64,000 nucleotides of DNA from Sva-07 sp963707515 (GCA_963707515.1 CAVPQI010000001.1:1984001-2048000), one strand, 5' to 3'. Shown: positions 53,645 through 62,771, numbered from the stretch's first letter. Numbers and translations are program-made. Notes: generated by a model not told the origin, from the letters alone.

Positions 53645-54892
53645 TCAGGTGAGGCTGCCGCTGGTCTGGGCCTTGGCGACCGAGGCGCGCACGACCGGGA
53701 TCTCGCTGTCGTCGAGCGGCTGCATCCACTGCTTGCGGGCCAGCGCGGCATCGACGAACGGCGCCAGCCGCTCGGCCTTCGCCCGTTCCCGCTCCTCCTC
53801 GCCGTCGACGAACTCCGGCATCACCTCGGCAGCGAACAGCTCGAGCGAGGCGCAGATGTCCTCGTGGCGGTTACGGCCGGCCTGCTGGATGAAGATCACC
53901 TGGTCGACGCCGACGTCGGCCATCTGGTGGAGGTAGCGGCGAGCGTCGTCCGGCGTGCCGATGCAGCTGGCGTAGTCATCGCCGAGCTCGTCCGCCGCGG
54001 CGACCCGGCGCTCCGTACTGGAGGCGTCGCGCCGCTCCTGGAACTCCTCCCAGATCGTGGTGCGGCCGGGCACCTGGTCGTGGGCGACGAGGGCGTTGAG
54101 GGCATAGCCGAAGAACTCGAAGCCCTCCTGCCCGCGACGGATCGCCTCACCGCGGTCAGCGTGGCAGGAGAACCCGGCGACGAGGGCGATGTTGGCGTTG
54201 ACCGTGTGGCCGAGCGGCACGCACTCGTCGCTCTGGATGATGTCCTCGTAGATGCCGACCCACGCTCGTGCCTCGTCGGGGTCGACGAAGCTGAACGCCA
54301 GCGCGCCGACGCCGTTGCGTGCCGCCACCTTGATCGTCTCGCGGTTGGTGCAGGCCATCCACATCGGCGGGTGCGGCTTCTGTCGCGGCTTGGGGAGCAC
54401 GTTGCGGCACGGCATCGAGAACGTCTCCGACGTGTAGCCGGGGTACGGGTCGAGCACGAGCATGTTGGCGATCTGCTCGGCGGTCTCGAGCGCCATCGCC
54501 CGCTTCTGTTTGGCGGGGATGTCGAAGCCGTGCAGCTCCAGCCGTGTCGCGCCTTCACCGATCCCGAAGTCGACGCGACCGTCGGAGACGAGGTCGAGCG
54601 TCGCCAACGTCTCGGCGGTGCGCGCCGGGTGGTTGTACTTCGGGATCACCTGGCGGATGCCGTGGCCGAGCCGGATGTTCGTGGTGCGCGCCGCGGCGGC
54701 GGCGAGGAAGACCTCGGGCGCCGATGAGTGGGAGTACTCGTCGAGGAAGTGGTGCTCGACCTCCCAGGCGTAGTGGAAGCCGAGACGGTCGGCGAGCTCG
54801 ACCTGGGCGAGTGCGTCGCGCAGGAGCTCGTACTCGTCGTCGTCACTCCACGGCTTCGGCAGCTGGTGCTCGTAGAAGACCCCGAACTTCAT
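53645..54892 (-). CDS. LLM-class flavin-dependent oxidoreductase
   Basis: 415 residues, luciferase-like TIM barrel. MKFGVFYEHQ, FHYAWEVEHHF, LAAAAARTTNIRLGHGI, TLATLDLVSDGRVDFGIGEG and the late GTPDDARRYL are family motifs. Uses reduced FMN or F420; no cofactor gene is close. Substrate unknown. Transcribed alone. Confidence 0.93.
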   Translation of the reverse strand: MKFGVFYEHQLPKPWSDDDEYELLRDALAQVELADRLGFHYAWEVEHHFLDEYSHSSAPEVFLAAAAARTTNIRLGHGIRQVIPKYNHPARTAETLATLDLVSDGRVDFGIGEGATRLELHGFDIPAKQKRAMALETAEQIANMLVLDPYPGYTSETFSMPCRNVLPKPRQKPHPPMWMACTNRETIKVAARNGVGALAFSFVDPDEARAWVGIYEDIIQSDECVPLGHTVNANIALVAGFSCHADRGEAIRRGQEGFEFFGYALNALVAHDQVPGRTTIWEEFQERRDASSTERRVAAADELGDDYASCIGTPDDARRYLHQMADVGVDQVIFIQQAGRNRHEDICASLELFAAEVMPEFVDGEEERERAKAERLAPFVDAALARKQWMQPLDDSEIPVVRASVAKAQTSGSLT

Positions 54893-54956
54893 CCACCGAG
54901 TGCAGCAGACGCCGTCGCCGCGATCGTCACCGGACACACCGCAACCTGTTTCCGTT

Positions 54957-54999
54957 TTGATGCGCTGATGCGGGGACTGACCCCGCATCAGAGCATCAA
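54957..54999. repeat. Long palindrome, family A-like
   Basis: CTGATGCGGGG / CCCCGCATCAG inside TTGATGC / GCATCAA, central ACTGA. It shares GGGG-CTGA-CCCC with family A but has different flanks. The rest of the 284-base gap to the LuxR gene holds one small open frame and a promoter-like element. Confidence 0.65.
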
Positions 55000-55125
55000 C
55001 ACGCCGGCGGACCGTGTGGTCGAGCGCTTCGGGAGTGCGGCGCTCCCCGACCCCGCGTGGAACGTCATCAGGGCCGGTGACGCAACCGCGCCGAACCGGC
55101 TACGTCTGCGATGACGCACGAGCCG

Positions 55126-55131
55126 TAGTCT
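55126..55131 (+). promoter_or_regulatory. -10 hexamer TAGTCT
   Basis: TAGTCT ends seven bases before a GTG that opens a 13-codon leader frame. Confidence 0.35.
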
Positions 55132-55138
55132 CGGCGCC

Positions 55139-55180
55139 GTGGGAGGGCTGTGTCGGGTGGCTGCGCAGGCCGCACCGTGA
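55139..55180 (+). CDS. Putative 13-residue leader peptide upstream of the LuxR gene
   Basis: GTG GGA GGG CTG TGT CGG ... CCG TGA: its TGA overlaps the GTG of the regulator (GTGA), the arrangement seen at many coupled junctions in this window. Leaderless promoter TAGTCT is seven bases upstream. Whether it is translated is unknown; it may be chance. Confidence 0.3.
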   Translation: MGGLCRVAAQAAP

Positions 55181-57844
55181 TCGTCGGTACGTGGCCGCTG
55201 ACCGGTCGGACCGAACAGCTCGAGGCGATCGGTGAGGACCACCGGGTGGGTGCCGTCGGCGGCGTGGTGCTGCACGGACCGGCCGGCGTCGGGAAGACGC
55301 GCCTCGCCGAGGAGGCACTCGGTCGCGCCGAACGCAGCGGACGACCGACTGCTCGCGCCGTGGGTCACCCGTCGACCGCCACGATCCCGCTCGGCGCGCT
55401 CGCCCACCTGCTCCCGGCATCGTTGATCGGCGGCCTCGGTGTCGGCGACGACGAGCGCACCGGTCTGTTCCACGGCGCCCGTGCCGAGCTGCGGCGGATG
55501 GCCGGCGACGACCGCCTGGTGCTCCTCGTCGACGACGTCGACCTGCTCGACGACACCTCCCTCGCCGTGCTGGTGCCGCTCGTCGTGTCACGCACGGTCT
55601 TCCTCATCGGCACCGTCCGCACCGGCCGGACGGCGTCGCCGCGACTCACCGGACTGCAACGCGACGGTCACCTCGCCCGCCTCGATCTCGGACCGCTCGC
55701 CGCCGACGAACTCGGCGCACTGCTCCACCGCGCCCTCGACCACCCGGTCTCGACGGCCGCCCTCGACGAGCTGGTGCGACTGTCGGGCGGCAACCTGCAG
55801 GTGCTCACCGAGCTGGTCCGCGGGGCGATCGAACGTGGTGCGCTCGTCGATCGAGCGGGGGACGTGGCAGCTCGTCGGCGACCTGCCGACGACGGTGGCG
55901 CTCGACGAGCTCGTCGACGAGCACCTCGCCGGCGTCGACCCGGCGGGCTTGGCGGTGCTCGAGCTGCTGGCGGTGTGCGAGCGGTTCGGCCTCGCCGACC
56001 TCGAGCGTCGACACGGCCTGGCGACGCTGGAGACGCTCGAAGCGGGCCGACTCGTGTCGGTGGTGGTGGCGGGGACGGCGGACGGCGGTCCGCCTGGCAC
56101 ATCCGTTGTACGGCGAGGTGCTGCGGGCGCGGATGCCGCCGCTGCGGCTGCGACGCATCCAGCAGGAGCTGGCCGACATCGTCGAGGGCCACGGATCGCG
56201 CGCGGCGCGAGGACGTCGTCCAGGTCGCGCTGTGGCGCATCGCGTCGGGTGGACGGGTGGCCGGCGACCAGCTCCTGCGGGCGGCACGATTGGCGCTCGC
56301 CGGACACGACCCGAACCTGGCGATCAGGCTGGTCGCCGCCTGGACCGACGACGACGCCAGCCCGTTCGCCCGCGCCGAGGTGCTCGCCGAGGCGCACGAC
56401 ATGCTCGGTCAGCACGATGACGTGGAGCGTGTCGTCGCCGCCGCGCTGGCCACCGAGCTCCCGGACGCCAAGCGCGGCGCCTCGGCCCGCCGTCTCGCGG
56501 GGACCCGTTTCTCGTCGGGTCGTGACCTCGTGCGGCGCGCTCGACGCGCTCGACGAGGCGGTCGCGGCGATCGGCGATCCCGAGGAGCTCGATGCGTTGC
56601 AGGCGTCGCCGGGCGATGTTGCTCGCCGACGCCGGACGTCCCGCCGAGGCGTTGGAGGTGCTTCGACTCGATCGGCGTACCGAGCGACACGCGTGCCCAG
56701 GTCGAGCTGGCGTCGGCACGTGCTGTCAGCCTGCTCAGCGTCGGGCGTCACGACGAGGCTGCCGAACTGGCCCGCCGCAACGCCGCCGATCACGCCGCCA
56801 TCCCTGGCTGGCGCGGGCGACGCGGCATCGCCGCGCACCTCGTCAACGAGGCCCATGCCCTGGCCTACAGCGGCCGCTATTCGGAGGCCCGACTGCTCGA
56901 TCGAACCGGCCGCCGAGCAGGCCCGGAGCGCCAACGCGACGGGGGCGTGGGTGTGGTTCGAGATGGTGCTCGCCGAGATCGCCCGCGACACGGGGCGGGC
57001 GGCGGAGGCGATCCGACGGTTCGCCGTCGCGGCAGGTGCCGCCGCCTCGTCGGGCCAGGAGCGCGGCGCTGGTGTGGGCGCACGTCGGCGTCGCCCAGGG
57101 CCACCTGCTGCTCGGTGAGTGCGATGCCGCCGAGCAGGCGCTGGCGCGGGCCGACGCTGTCGGCGACAGCCCGGTGGCGACGTCGTGGGCGACCCGTGAA
57201 CGCACGCGGGCGTGGCTCGACGCCGGTCGCGGCGACCTCGCCGGCGCCCGCACCCGTCTCCGGGACGTGCTCGTCGTCGTCCAGCGCGACGGGGTGCGCA
57301 CGTTCGAGTCGGCGTTGCTCAACGACCTCGTCCGCTTCGGGCGGGCGCAGGAGGCGGTCGAGCGACTGCGCTGGCTCGCCAGCGTGGTCGACGGACCGCT
57401 CGTGCGCGCTCACTGCGCCCACGCCGAAGCCGATCGTCGCTGCCGACCCCGACGCACTGTCGGCCGTCGTCGACGAGTACGAGGCGCTCGACATGCTGAC
57501 GCTCGCCGCAGAGGCGGCGGCCGAGCTCGCCGAGCTGCACCAGCAGCGCGGGGACGGCCGCCGGGCGACCGCCGCGATGCAGCGATCGGCCGAGCTGGCG
57601 ACGCGAGCCGGTGGCCTCCGTACCCCGCCGCTGGCACGTGGCACCGGGGTGGAACCGCTCACCGCCCGCGAACGCGAGGTGGCGCTGCTCGCCGCAGGCG
57701 GACGTAGCAGCCGCGAGATCGCCGATCACCTCTACCTGTCGACGCGAACGGTCGAGACCCACCTCGCGCGCGTCGTATCGCAAGCTGGGCATCGGCACTC
57801 GCGGCGAGCTCGGCATGGCACTCGGCGTCGGCGACGCTACGTAG
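55177..57844 (+). pseudogene. LuxR-family (LAL) ATP-binding regulator, ten frame breaks
   Basis: Read across frames the product is 885 residues: N-terminal Walker A GPAGVGKTR and Walker B RLVLLVDDVDLLD, a large helical repeat middle, and a C-terminal LuxR helix-turn-helix (LTAREREVALLAAGGRSSREIADHLYLSTRTVETHL, then YRKLGI). All ten shifts are +1, near 55849, 56087, 56205, 56530, 56612, 56670, 56899, 57065, 57432 and 57775; removing one base at each gives a length divisible by three. Start GTG 55177; GTG 55150 is possible. Dense clustering suggests poor sequence, not decay. Confidence 0.8.
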
Positions 57845-57876
57845 CGCAGCGGTCCGGGCCGCCACCGATTGCGTAG
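57836..57876. promoter_or_regulatory. Repeated CTACGTAG...TTGCGTAG motif, copy 1
   Basis: GCTACGTAGC, a perfect ten-base palindrome, followed 24 bases on by TTGCGTAG. It precedes the 145-residue gene. A second copy lies before the acyl-CoA dehydrogenase. Confidence 0.4.
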
Positions 57877-57920
57877 CTGCTGCGGACGTTCGGCGGCCGC
57901 AGGACGCTCACGATCGCTGC

Positions 57921-58358
57921 ATGACACCAGACGATCTGGCGAGGGTCCGACGGTCGTGGTCGGAGATCCACGGCCGGCCGGAGATCTTCATCGAGCGTCT
58001 CGAGGCGGCCCTCGACACGTCGACGTGTGGCGGTCCGCCGGCAGCTGATCGCGCCCGCCGGCTCGTCACCGTGGTTGCCGGGCTCGTCGGCCTGTTGGCG
58101 ACGCCGAGCCAGCTCGCCACGGGGGCGCGGATGCTGGAAGCGGTGTGGGCGCCGGTGGGTTCCCGGCCGCGACTGGACGTCGAGGGCGTGGCATGGCGGC
58201 AGGCCGCCGCTGACGTCGCCGAGTCGTGGACCGACGGCGACGACTTGGCTTGGCACCACGCCTGGCTGCTGATCGTCGACGTGTTCGCCGAGCACACGCT
58301 CAACCCGTTCGACACGGCGCCCGCCACCGATGACGGCGCCGGGGCAGCGACTACGTAG
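57921..58358 (+). CDS. Uncharacterised helical protein
   Basis: 145 residues, all-helical by composition: DLARVRRSWSEIHGRPEIFIERLEAAL at the start and WRQAAADVAESWTDGDDLAWHHAWLLIVDVF near the end. The spacing is reminiscent of a minimal globin fold, but I cannot place proximal and distal histidines with confidence. It lies between the LuxR gene and the acyl-CoA dehydrogenase, and both of its flanks carry the CTACGTAG/TTGCGTAG motif. Function unknown. Confidence 0.6.
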   Translation: MTPDDLARVRRSWSEIHGRPEIFIERLEAALDTSTCGGPPAADRARRLVTVVAGLVGLLATPSQLATGARMLEAVWAPVGSRPRLDVEGVAWRQAAADVAESWTDGDDLAWHHAWLLIVDVFAEHTLNPFDTAPATDDGAGAATT

Positions 58359-58381
58359 CCGGAACCGTCGCAGTTGCGTAG
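58350..58381. promoter_or_regulatory. Repeated CTACGTAG...TTGCGTAG motif, copy 2
   Basis: CTACGTAGCC followed by TTGCGTAG at a spacing nine bases shorter than copy 1. It is 46 bases before the acyl-CoA dehydrogenase start. Confidence 0.4.
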
Positions 58382-58426
58382 TGGTCCCGGATGTCCCGGT
58401 GCCGACAACGGGCGCACGGTGGTGGC

Positions 58427-59614
58427 ATGACCATCACCGAAGACACCACGAACACCCCGACGGCAGACGCCGCCGAGCACGCCCGACGTTCGTTCGTCGA
58501 GCGGGCAGCCGCCTGTGCCGCCGTCCTCGATCGGCACGCTGCCGAACACGACCGCGATGCCAGCTGGGTCGACGCCTCCTTCGCCCACGTCCGCGAGGCC
58601 GGCCTGCTGGCGATCGCCGTGCCGACCGAGCTCGGCGGCGACGGCGCCACGATCGGCGACGTCGCCGCAGTCCAGCGCGAGCTGGCCAAGCACTGCGGAT
58701 CGACGGCGCTGGCGTCTGCGATGCACCAGCACGTCACCGCGTTCACGGCGTGGCGTCACCGGCGCTCGCTCCCCGGGGCCGAGGCGACGCTGCGCCGCAT
58801 CGCCGCCGAGCAGATCGTCGTCGTGTCGACCGGCGGCGGGGACTACACCCACCCCCGCGGCACGGCGATCAAGGTCGACGGCGGCTACCACGTCAGCGGT
58901 CGCAAGTCGTTCGTCAGCCAGGCCCCGGTCGGTGCGGTGCTGTCGACGATGTTCGTCCACGAGGATCCGGCACGCGGCCCGCGAGTGCTCAACATGTCCG
59001 TCCCCTTCGCCAGTGAGGGCGTCAGCATCGTCGAGCGCTGGGACACCCTCGGCATGCGCGGGACGTCGAGCCACGACGTCGACTTCGACGACGTCTTCGT
59101 GCCCGAGGAGCGCGTGCTCGCCGACCGCCCGTACGGCGAGATCGACCCGCCGCTGCAGGTCATCTCGAGCATCGGTTTCGTCATCATCAGCGCCGTCTAC
59201 TTCGGCGTCGCCGAGGGTGCCTACGACGACGCCGTCGCCGCCCTGGTCGGCAAGAACGTGTCGCCCACCGCCCAACGCCAGGTCGGCCTGATGACCCACC
59301 GCCTGCAGGTCGCCGCATGGGCACTCGAGGGTGCGCTGGCCGCGGTCGGTGACGACCCGGCTCCGTCGATGGTGACCGTCGCCGCCGTGATGATGGCGAA
59401 GCGTGAGATCGCTCTCGCCGCCATCGAGGTGTGTGATCTGGCGATGGAGATCCGCGGGCGCGCCGGCTTCGATCGCGGCTCGCGGATCGAGCGTGCCTAC
59501 CGCGACGTCCGGGCGGTGAAGTTCCACCCCCTCGATCCCGAGGCCACCTTGGTGCATGCCGGACGGCTCGCCCTCGGGATGTCGGCGGATCGACCGCAGG
59601 ATTGGGGCGTCTGA
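58427..59614 (+). CDS. Acyl-CoA dehydrogenase family protein
   Basis: 395 residues. FAD and substrate motifs: AVPTELGGDGATIGDVA, GGGDYTHPRG, VSGRKSFVSQAPVGAVLST, WDTLGMRGTSSHDVDFDDVFVPEERVL and late IEVCDLAMEIRGRAGFDRGSRIERAYRDVRA, which is more like the flavin monooxygenase branch (DszC-like) than a fatty acid dehydrogenase because no Glu base is obvious at the usual position. It overlaps the FAD gene (TGATG). Role: oxidation of an unknown acyl thioester or aromatic substrate. Confidence 0.9.
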   Translation: MTITEDTTNTPTADAAEHARRSFVERAAACAAVLDRHAAEHDRDASWVDASFAHVREAGLLAIAVPTELGGDGATIGDVAAVQRELAKHCGSTALASAMHQHVTAFTAWRHRRSLPGAEATLRRIAAEQIVVVSTGGGDYTHPRGTAIKVDGGYHVSGRKSFVSQAPVGAVLSTMFVHEDPARGPRVLNMSVPFASEGVSIVERWDTLGMRGTSSHDVDFDDVFVPEERVLADRPYGEIDPPLQVISSIGFVIISAVYFGVAEGAYDDAVAALVGKNVSPTAQRQVGLMTHRLQVAAWALEGALAAVGDDPAPSMVTVAAVMMAKREIALAAIEVCDLAMEIRGRAGFDRGSRIERAYRDVRAVKFHPLDPEATLVHAGRLALGMSADRPQDWGV

Positions 59615-60801
59615 TGCACACCCACGACACCGACGTCGTCGTCGTCGGCGCCCGCCCCGCGGGTGCCGCGACGGCGATGTTGTTGGCACGCGCCGGTCTC
59701 GACGTCGTCGTCGTCGACCGGTCGCGGCACGGCAGCGACACGCTGTCGACCCATGCACTGATGCGCGGCGGGGTGGTCCAACTCCACCGCTGGGGGCTCC
59801 TGCCGCGCATCCGTGCTGCCGGCACGCCGCCGATCAGGCGGACCACCCTCCACCTCGCCGCGGGGAACGTCGCCATCGACGTCCGCCCCGGAGACGGCAT
59901 CGATGCGCTCTACGCGCCGCGGCGCACCGTGCTCGACCCGCTGCTCGCCGACGCCGCCGAGGCGGACGGTGCGACGGTCCGCTTCGGATTCACCGTCAGT
60001 GGGCTCCTGCGCGACGGGGACCGGCGCGTCAGTGGCGTCGTCGGTTCCGATCGCTTCGGTCGTACGACGCAGATCCGAGCCCGCTTCGTCGTCGGTGCCG
60101 ACGGCATCAACTCCCTCGTCGCCCGTCAGGCCGGCGCCCCGGTCGACCACCGCGGTCGGACCGCGGGCAACTACCTGTATCGCTACTGGGGTGGGGTCGA
60201 GACCGACGGCTACGACTGGGCCTTCCGTCCGGGGGCCACCGCGGGCGTCATCCCGACCAACGATGGCCTCGTGTGCGTGTTCGTCGGTTCCGACGTGGAG
60301 CGGATCACGTCACGAGATCTCGACACGTACTCGACCGTGCTCAGGGCGGCATCGCCCGACATCGCTGATCGGGTGCTCGGGGGCCGACCCCACGGTCGGA
60401 TGCGACGGTTCGTCGGCCGGCCGGGACTGCTGCGCCGACCGTGGGGACCCGGGTGGCTGCTCGTCGGTGACGCCGGATACTGGAAGGACCCGATCAGCGC
60501 CCACGGCATCACCGACGCGCTTCGAGATGCCGAGTTGTCTGCGGCGGCGATCGTCGAAGCGTTCGGGTCTCCGGAGGCGTCGGCGACGCAAGCGATGGTC
60601 GGCTACCACCAGCTGCGCAACCGGCTGTCGAGGGAGCTCCTCGACGTCACCGAGCGCCTCGCCGGGGACGAGTGGGGCGACGACGACGTCGGCGCCCTGC
60701 TGTTGGCGATGAGCGCGGCAACGGTCGACGAGGTGGCCCATCTCGCCGAACGTCCTCCGTGGCCGCACCTCGGCGTCGCCGCCGGCGACCTGATGCGCTG
60801 A
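59614..60801 (+). CDS. FAD-dependent monooxygenase / geranylgeranyl-reductase-like flavoprotein
   Basis: 395 residues. GxGxxG-like VVVGARPAGAATAMLLARAG, DG near VVGADGINSLVAR, and GWLLVGDAGYWKDPISAHGITDAL, the GD/DP motif of aromatic hydroxylases. PHBH-fold member. Coupled to the acyl-CoA dehydrogenase by overlapping TGATG, so both belong to one catabolic or tailoring pathway. Substrate unknown. Confidence 0.9.
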   Translation: MHTHDTDVVVVGARPAGAATAMLLARAGLDVVVVDRSRHGSDTLSTHALMRGGVVQLHRWGLLPRIRAAGTPPIRRTTLHLAAGNVAIDVRPGDGIDALYAPRRTVLDPLLADAAEADGATVRFGFTVSGLLRDGDRRVSGVVGSDRFGRTTQIRARFVVGADGINSLVARQAGAPVDHRGRTAGNYLYRYWGGVETDGYDWAFRPGATAGVIPTNDGLVCVFVGSDVERITSRDLDTYSTVLRAASPDIADRVLGGRPHGRMRRFVGRPGLLRRPWGPGWLLVGDAGYWKDPISAHGITDALRDAELSAAAIVEAFGSPEASATQAMVGYHQLRNRLSRELLDVTERLAGDEWGDDDVGALLLAMSAATVDEVAHLAERPPWPHLGVAAGDLMR

Positions 60802-60810
60802 ACGCGACGG

Positions 60811-61620
60811 TCAGGTCGGGAGCGAGATCGGAGTCGGCCGATGCAGCAGTTCGACGACGTTGCCGTCGGGATCGTGCAACATCCCCATCGTGACGCCCTG
60901 CGTGCCGAAGGCACCGAGTGCGTGGAACACGCGCGCCCCGGTGGCGATCGCCTGCTCCCAGATCGCTTCGATGTTGTCGATCTCGAACGTCAGGTAGCGG
61001 ATTCCGGTCGACGCGTCGAGGCCCGGCGAACCGGAGGGGGCGGCCGGCGTGGTCGGGTCGACGAGCTTCAACCACGACACGCCGAACCGCAGCCGATGCA
61101 TGGTGCCCCAGGGAATCGAGAGCGATTCGACGTACTCGAGGCCGATCGCGTCGGTGTAGAACGCGCGCATCGCAGCGATGTCGTTGGTCACGAGGCCGAC
61201 GTCGAGTCCGGCCTTCGAGGCGACGTGGGTGGTGCGTTGCTGCTGCTTGACGTCGCCCCCGACACGGACGGGCGTGTCGACCGGCGTGTCGGCGGGCGTG
61301 CCGACTTGTTGGGCCGATGGGGCGATGTCGATCTCGACACGGTCGTCGACGACGCGCACGGGGAATGTCGGCTGGCATCGCTGCTTGATCGATTCCCACC
61401 CGGTGTCGAGCGCGAACGCCCACTGGTGGCCCGGGCAGACGAGCTTGCCGTTGAGCACCACACCGCGCACCAGCTCGCGGTCCTTGTGGATGCAGCGGTT
61501 GGCGAAGCCATAGAACGTCCCGTCGTGGGCGAGGACGAGGATCTCGCGGCCGTTGATGTCGACGACGGTCTTGCCAGCCTTCTTCAGCTGCGTGAGGTCG
61601 CCGACGTCGACCCAGCTCAC
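60811..61620 (-). CDS. Rieske domain fused to VOC domain
   Basis: 269 residues. N-terminal Rieske [2Fe-2S] site: CIHKDRELV and CPGHQW (CxH, CxxH) in residues 1-105. A Pro/Thr/Asp linker made of repeated DTPVDTPV and then a full VOC unit (LDVGLVTNDIAAMRAFYTDAIGLEYVE, FEIDNIEAIWEQAI, LHDPDGNVVELLH) follow. GTG start overlaps the ferredoxin stop. The fusion is uncommon; it may deliver electrons to, and bind the substrate of, the diiron oxidase in this operon. Confidence 0.88.
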   Translation of the reverse strand: MSWVDVGDLTQLKKAGKTVVDINGREILVLAHDGTFYGFANRCIHKDRELVRGVVLNGKLVCPGHQWAFALDTGWESIKQRCQPTFPVRVVDDRVEIDIAPSAQQVGTPADTPVDTPVRVGGDVKQQQRTTHVASKAGLDVGLVTNDIAAMRAFYTDAIGLEYVESLSIPWGTMHRLRFGVSWLKLVDPTTPAAPSGSPGLDASTGIRYLTFEIDNIEAIWEQAIATGARVFHALGAFGTQGVTMGMLHDPDGNVVELLHRPTPISLPT

Positions 61621-61979
61621 GCCGTGTCGTCCTTCGCCAGCCAGACCTGCTTGAGCTTGTCGTAGACGCGACCCTGGGCTTCGAGCTCACGTTGGTCGGG
61701 ATCCCACTCGACGCTGACGTCGCCGGCGACGTAGGTCTGGCAGGCGAGGCGGTACCCATCGTCGAGGAGCTCGCCCAAGCGCTCACGTTCACGCTTGCGT
61801 GGGGCGATCAGGTTGTCCGCACCGTCGATCACACGGACACGATCGGTGCCGCAGTTGCCGCTGGCGCACTTGAACGGGATCCCGCAGTCGTTGCGGATCG
61901 CCACGCGCAGCAGGTTGACCTCGTCCCCGGCCGGGAACTCGATCTCGCGGTCGGTCGTCGAGAACCGGATCCTCGGCAT
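61617..61979 (-). CDS. [2Fe-2S] ferredoxin, atypical cysteine set
   Basis: 120 residues, plant-type ferredoxin fold. FKCASGNCGTD provides the first two ligands C-x4-C, but the third position has Asp where Cys is expected (C-x2-D); the fourth, in RLACQTYV, is present. An extra Cys precedes the loop (NDCGIPFKC). Either a variant ligand or a misaligned reading; the cluster could still form. It overlaps the Rieske-VOC gene (GTGA) and follows the oxidase gene. Confidence 0.82.
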   Translation of the reverse strand: MPRIRFSTTDREIEFPAGDEVNLLRVAIRNDCGIPFKCASGNCGTDRVRVIDGADNLIAPRKRERERLGELLDDGYRLACQTYVAGDVSVEWDPDQRELEAQGRVYDKLKQVWLAKDDTA

Positions 61980-61995
61980 CGTCGGTCGTCGACGC

Positions 61996-62732
61996 TCAGG
62001 CGAGCGCAGGTTCGGGATTGGCGACCGGCGCCTCGGGCGCGACGTAGGTGTCGTACAGCGCCTTGGTGTACGAGTAGCGCATCTCGGCGCCGTGCGCGCA
62101 CGAGCTGCAGGCAGCGCTGCTGCAACTCCGGGGTGTCGGCGTACTTGAGGACGATCTGGTAGCCGCGCTCACCGTGGATCTCGTCGGAGGTGATGTGCAG
62201 ATCGAAGAACTCGGTGTCGTCCTCGCTGAACCCGTACTTCTCGAGCAGCACCGGGTACTGCCGCCGGTAGATCGACGGCACCTGCGACTCGAGCCCGACG
62301 ACGAGGGCCGCAGTGGCGACGGCGAAGTGCTCGCGCATCGACGACGGCGTAGCACCAGCCCTGCAGTCCGCGGGTCACGGCGGTTGCGTTGTCGATGTCG
62401 GTGACCCGTTCGTGGGTGGTGCCGCACGCTTCGGCGAAGCGGATGAGGAGATCGGTGTGCCGGACGTCGGACAGCTCCTCCTCGTACATGTTCTGCAGCA
62501 GGAAGTCCTTGGCGTCGGTGGCGTGATCGGGGGTGTTGGAGTAGATGTAGCCGAGGTAGTCGGCGAACGGTCCGACGTAGTGGTAGTGGTTCTCGGCCCA
62601 CCGGGCGAAGTGCTCGCGGCTCAGTTCGCCGTTGGCCCAGGCCTGCGAGAACGATGCGTTGCGGGCCTCGCGGCCCTTGATCGCATCTTCGAGGGCGGTG
62701 CGGAAATCCTGTTCGTTCAACAGCTCGGTCAT
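61996..62732 (-). CDS. Heme-oxygenase-like diiron oxidase (PqqC/CADD type), two frame breaks
   Basis: About 244 residues. Metal ligands can be assigned in order: MYEEELSDVRHTDLL (E and H), VGLESQVP (E), FFDLHITSDEIHGERG (H, D/E, H). This is the HDO pattern of UndA, BesC and CADD-type enzymes, which use dioxygen. The frame changes near 62339 and 62095; correcting both gives 735 bases. The first gene of a minus-strand operon with the ferredoxin and the Rieske-VOC protein, which could supply electrons. GGGAGAG ribosome site upstream. Confidence 0.85.
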
Positions 62733-62771
62733 CGTGTCTCTCCCGGTCCAGTCGTGCTCCGTGGGTCAGTG

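Noticed and set aside
50655..57775. Recoding system that skips a base at codon junctions
   Set aside because: The extra base can be placed at a codon junction in most cases, but the break points are bracketed over several codons, so phase and base identity are not independent evidence; clustered insertion errors explain it more simply.
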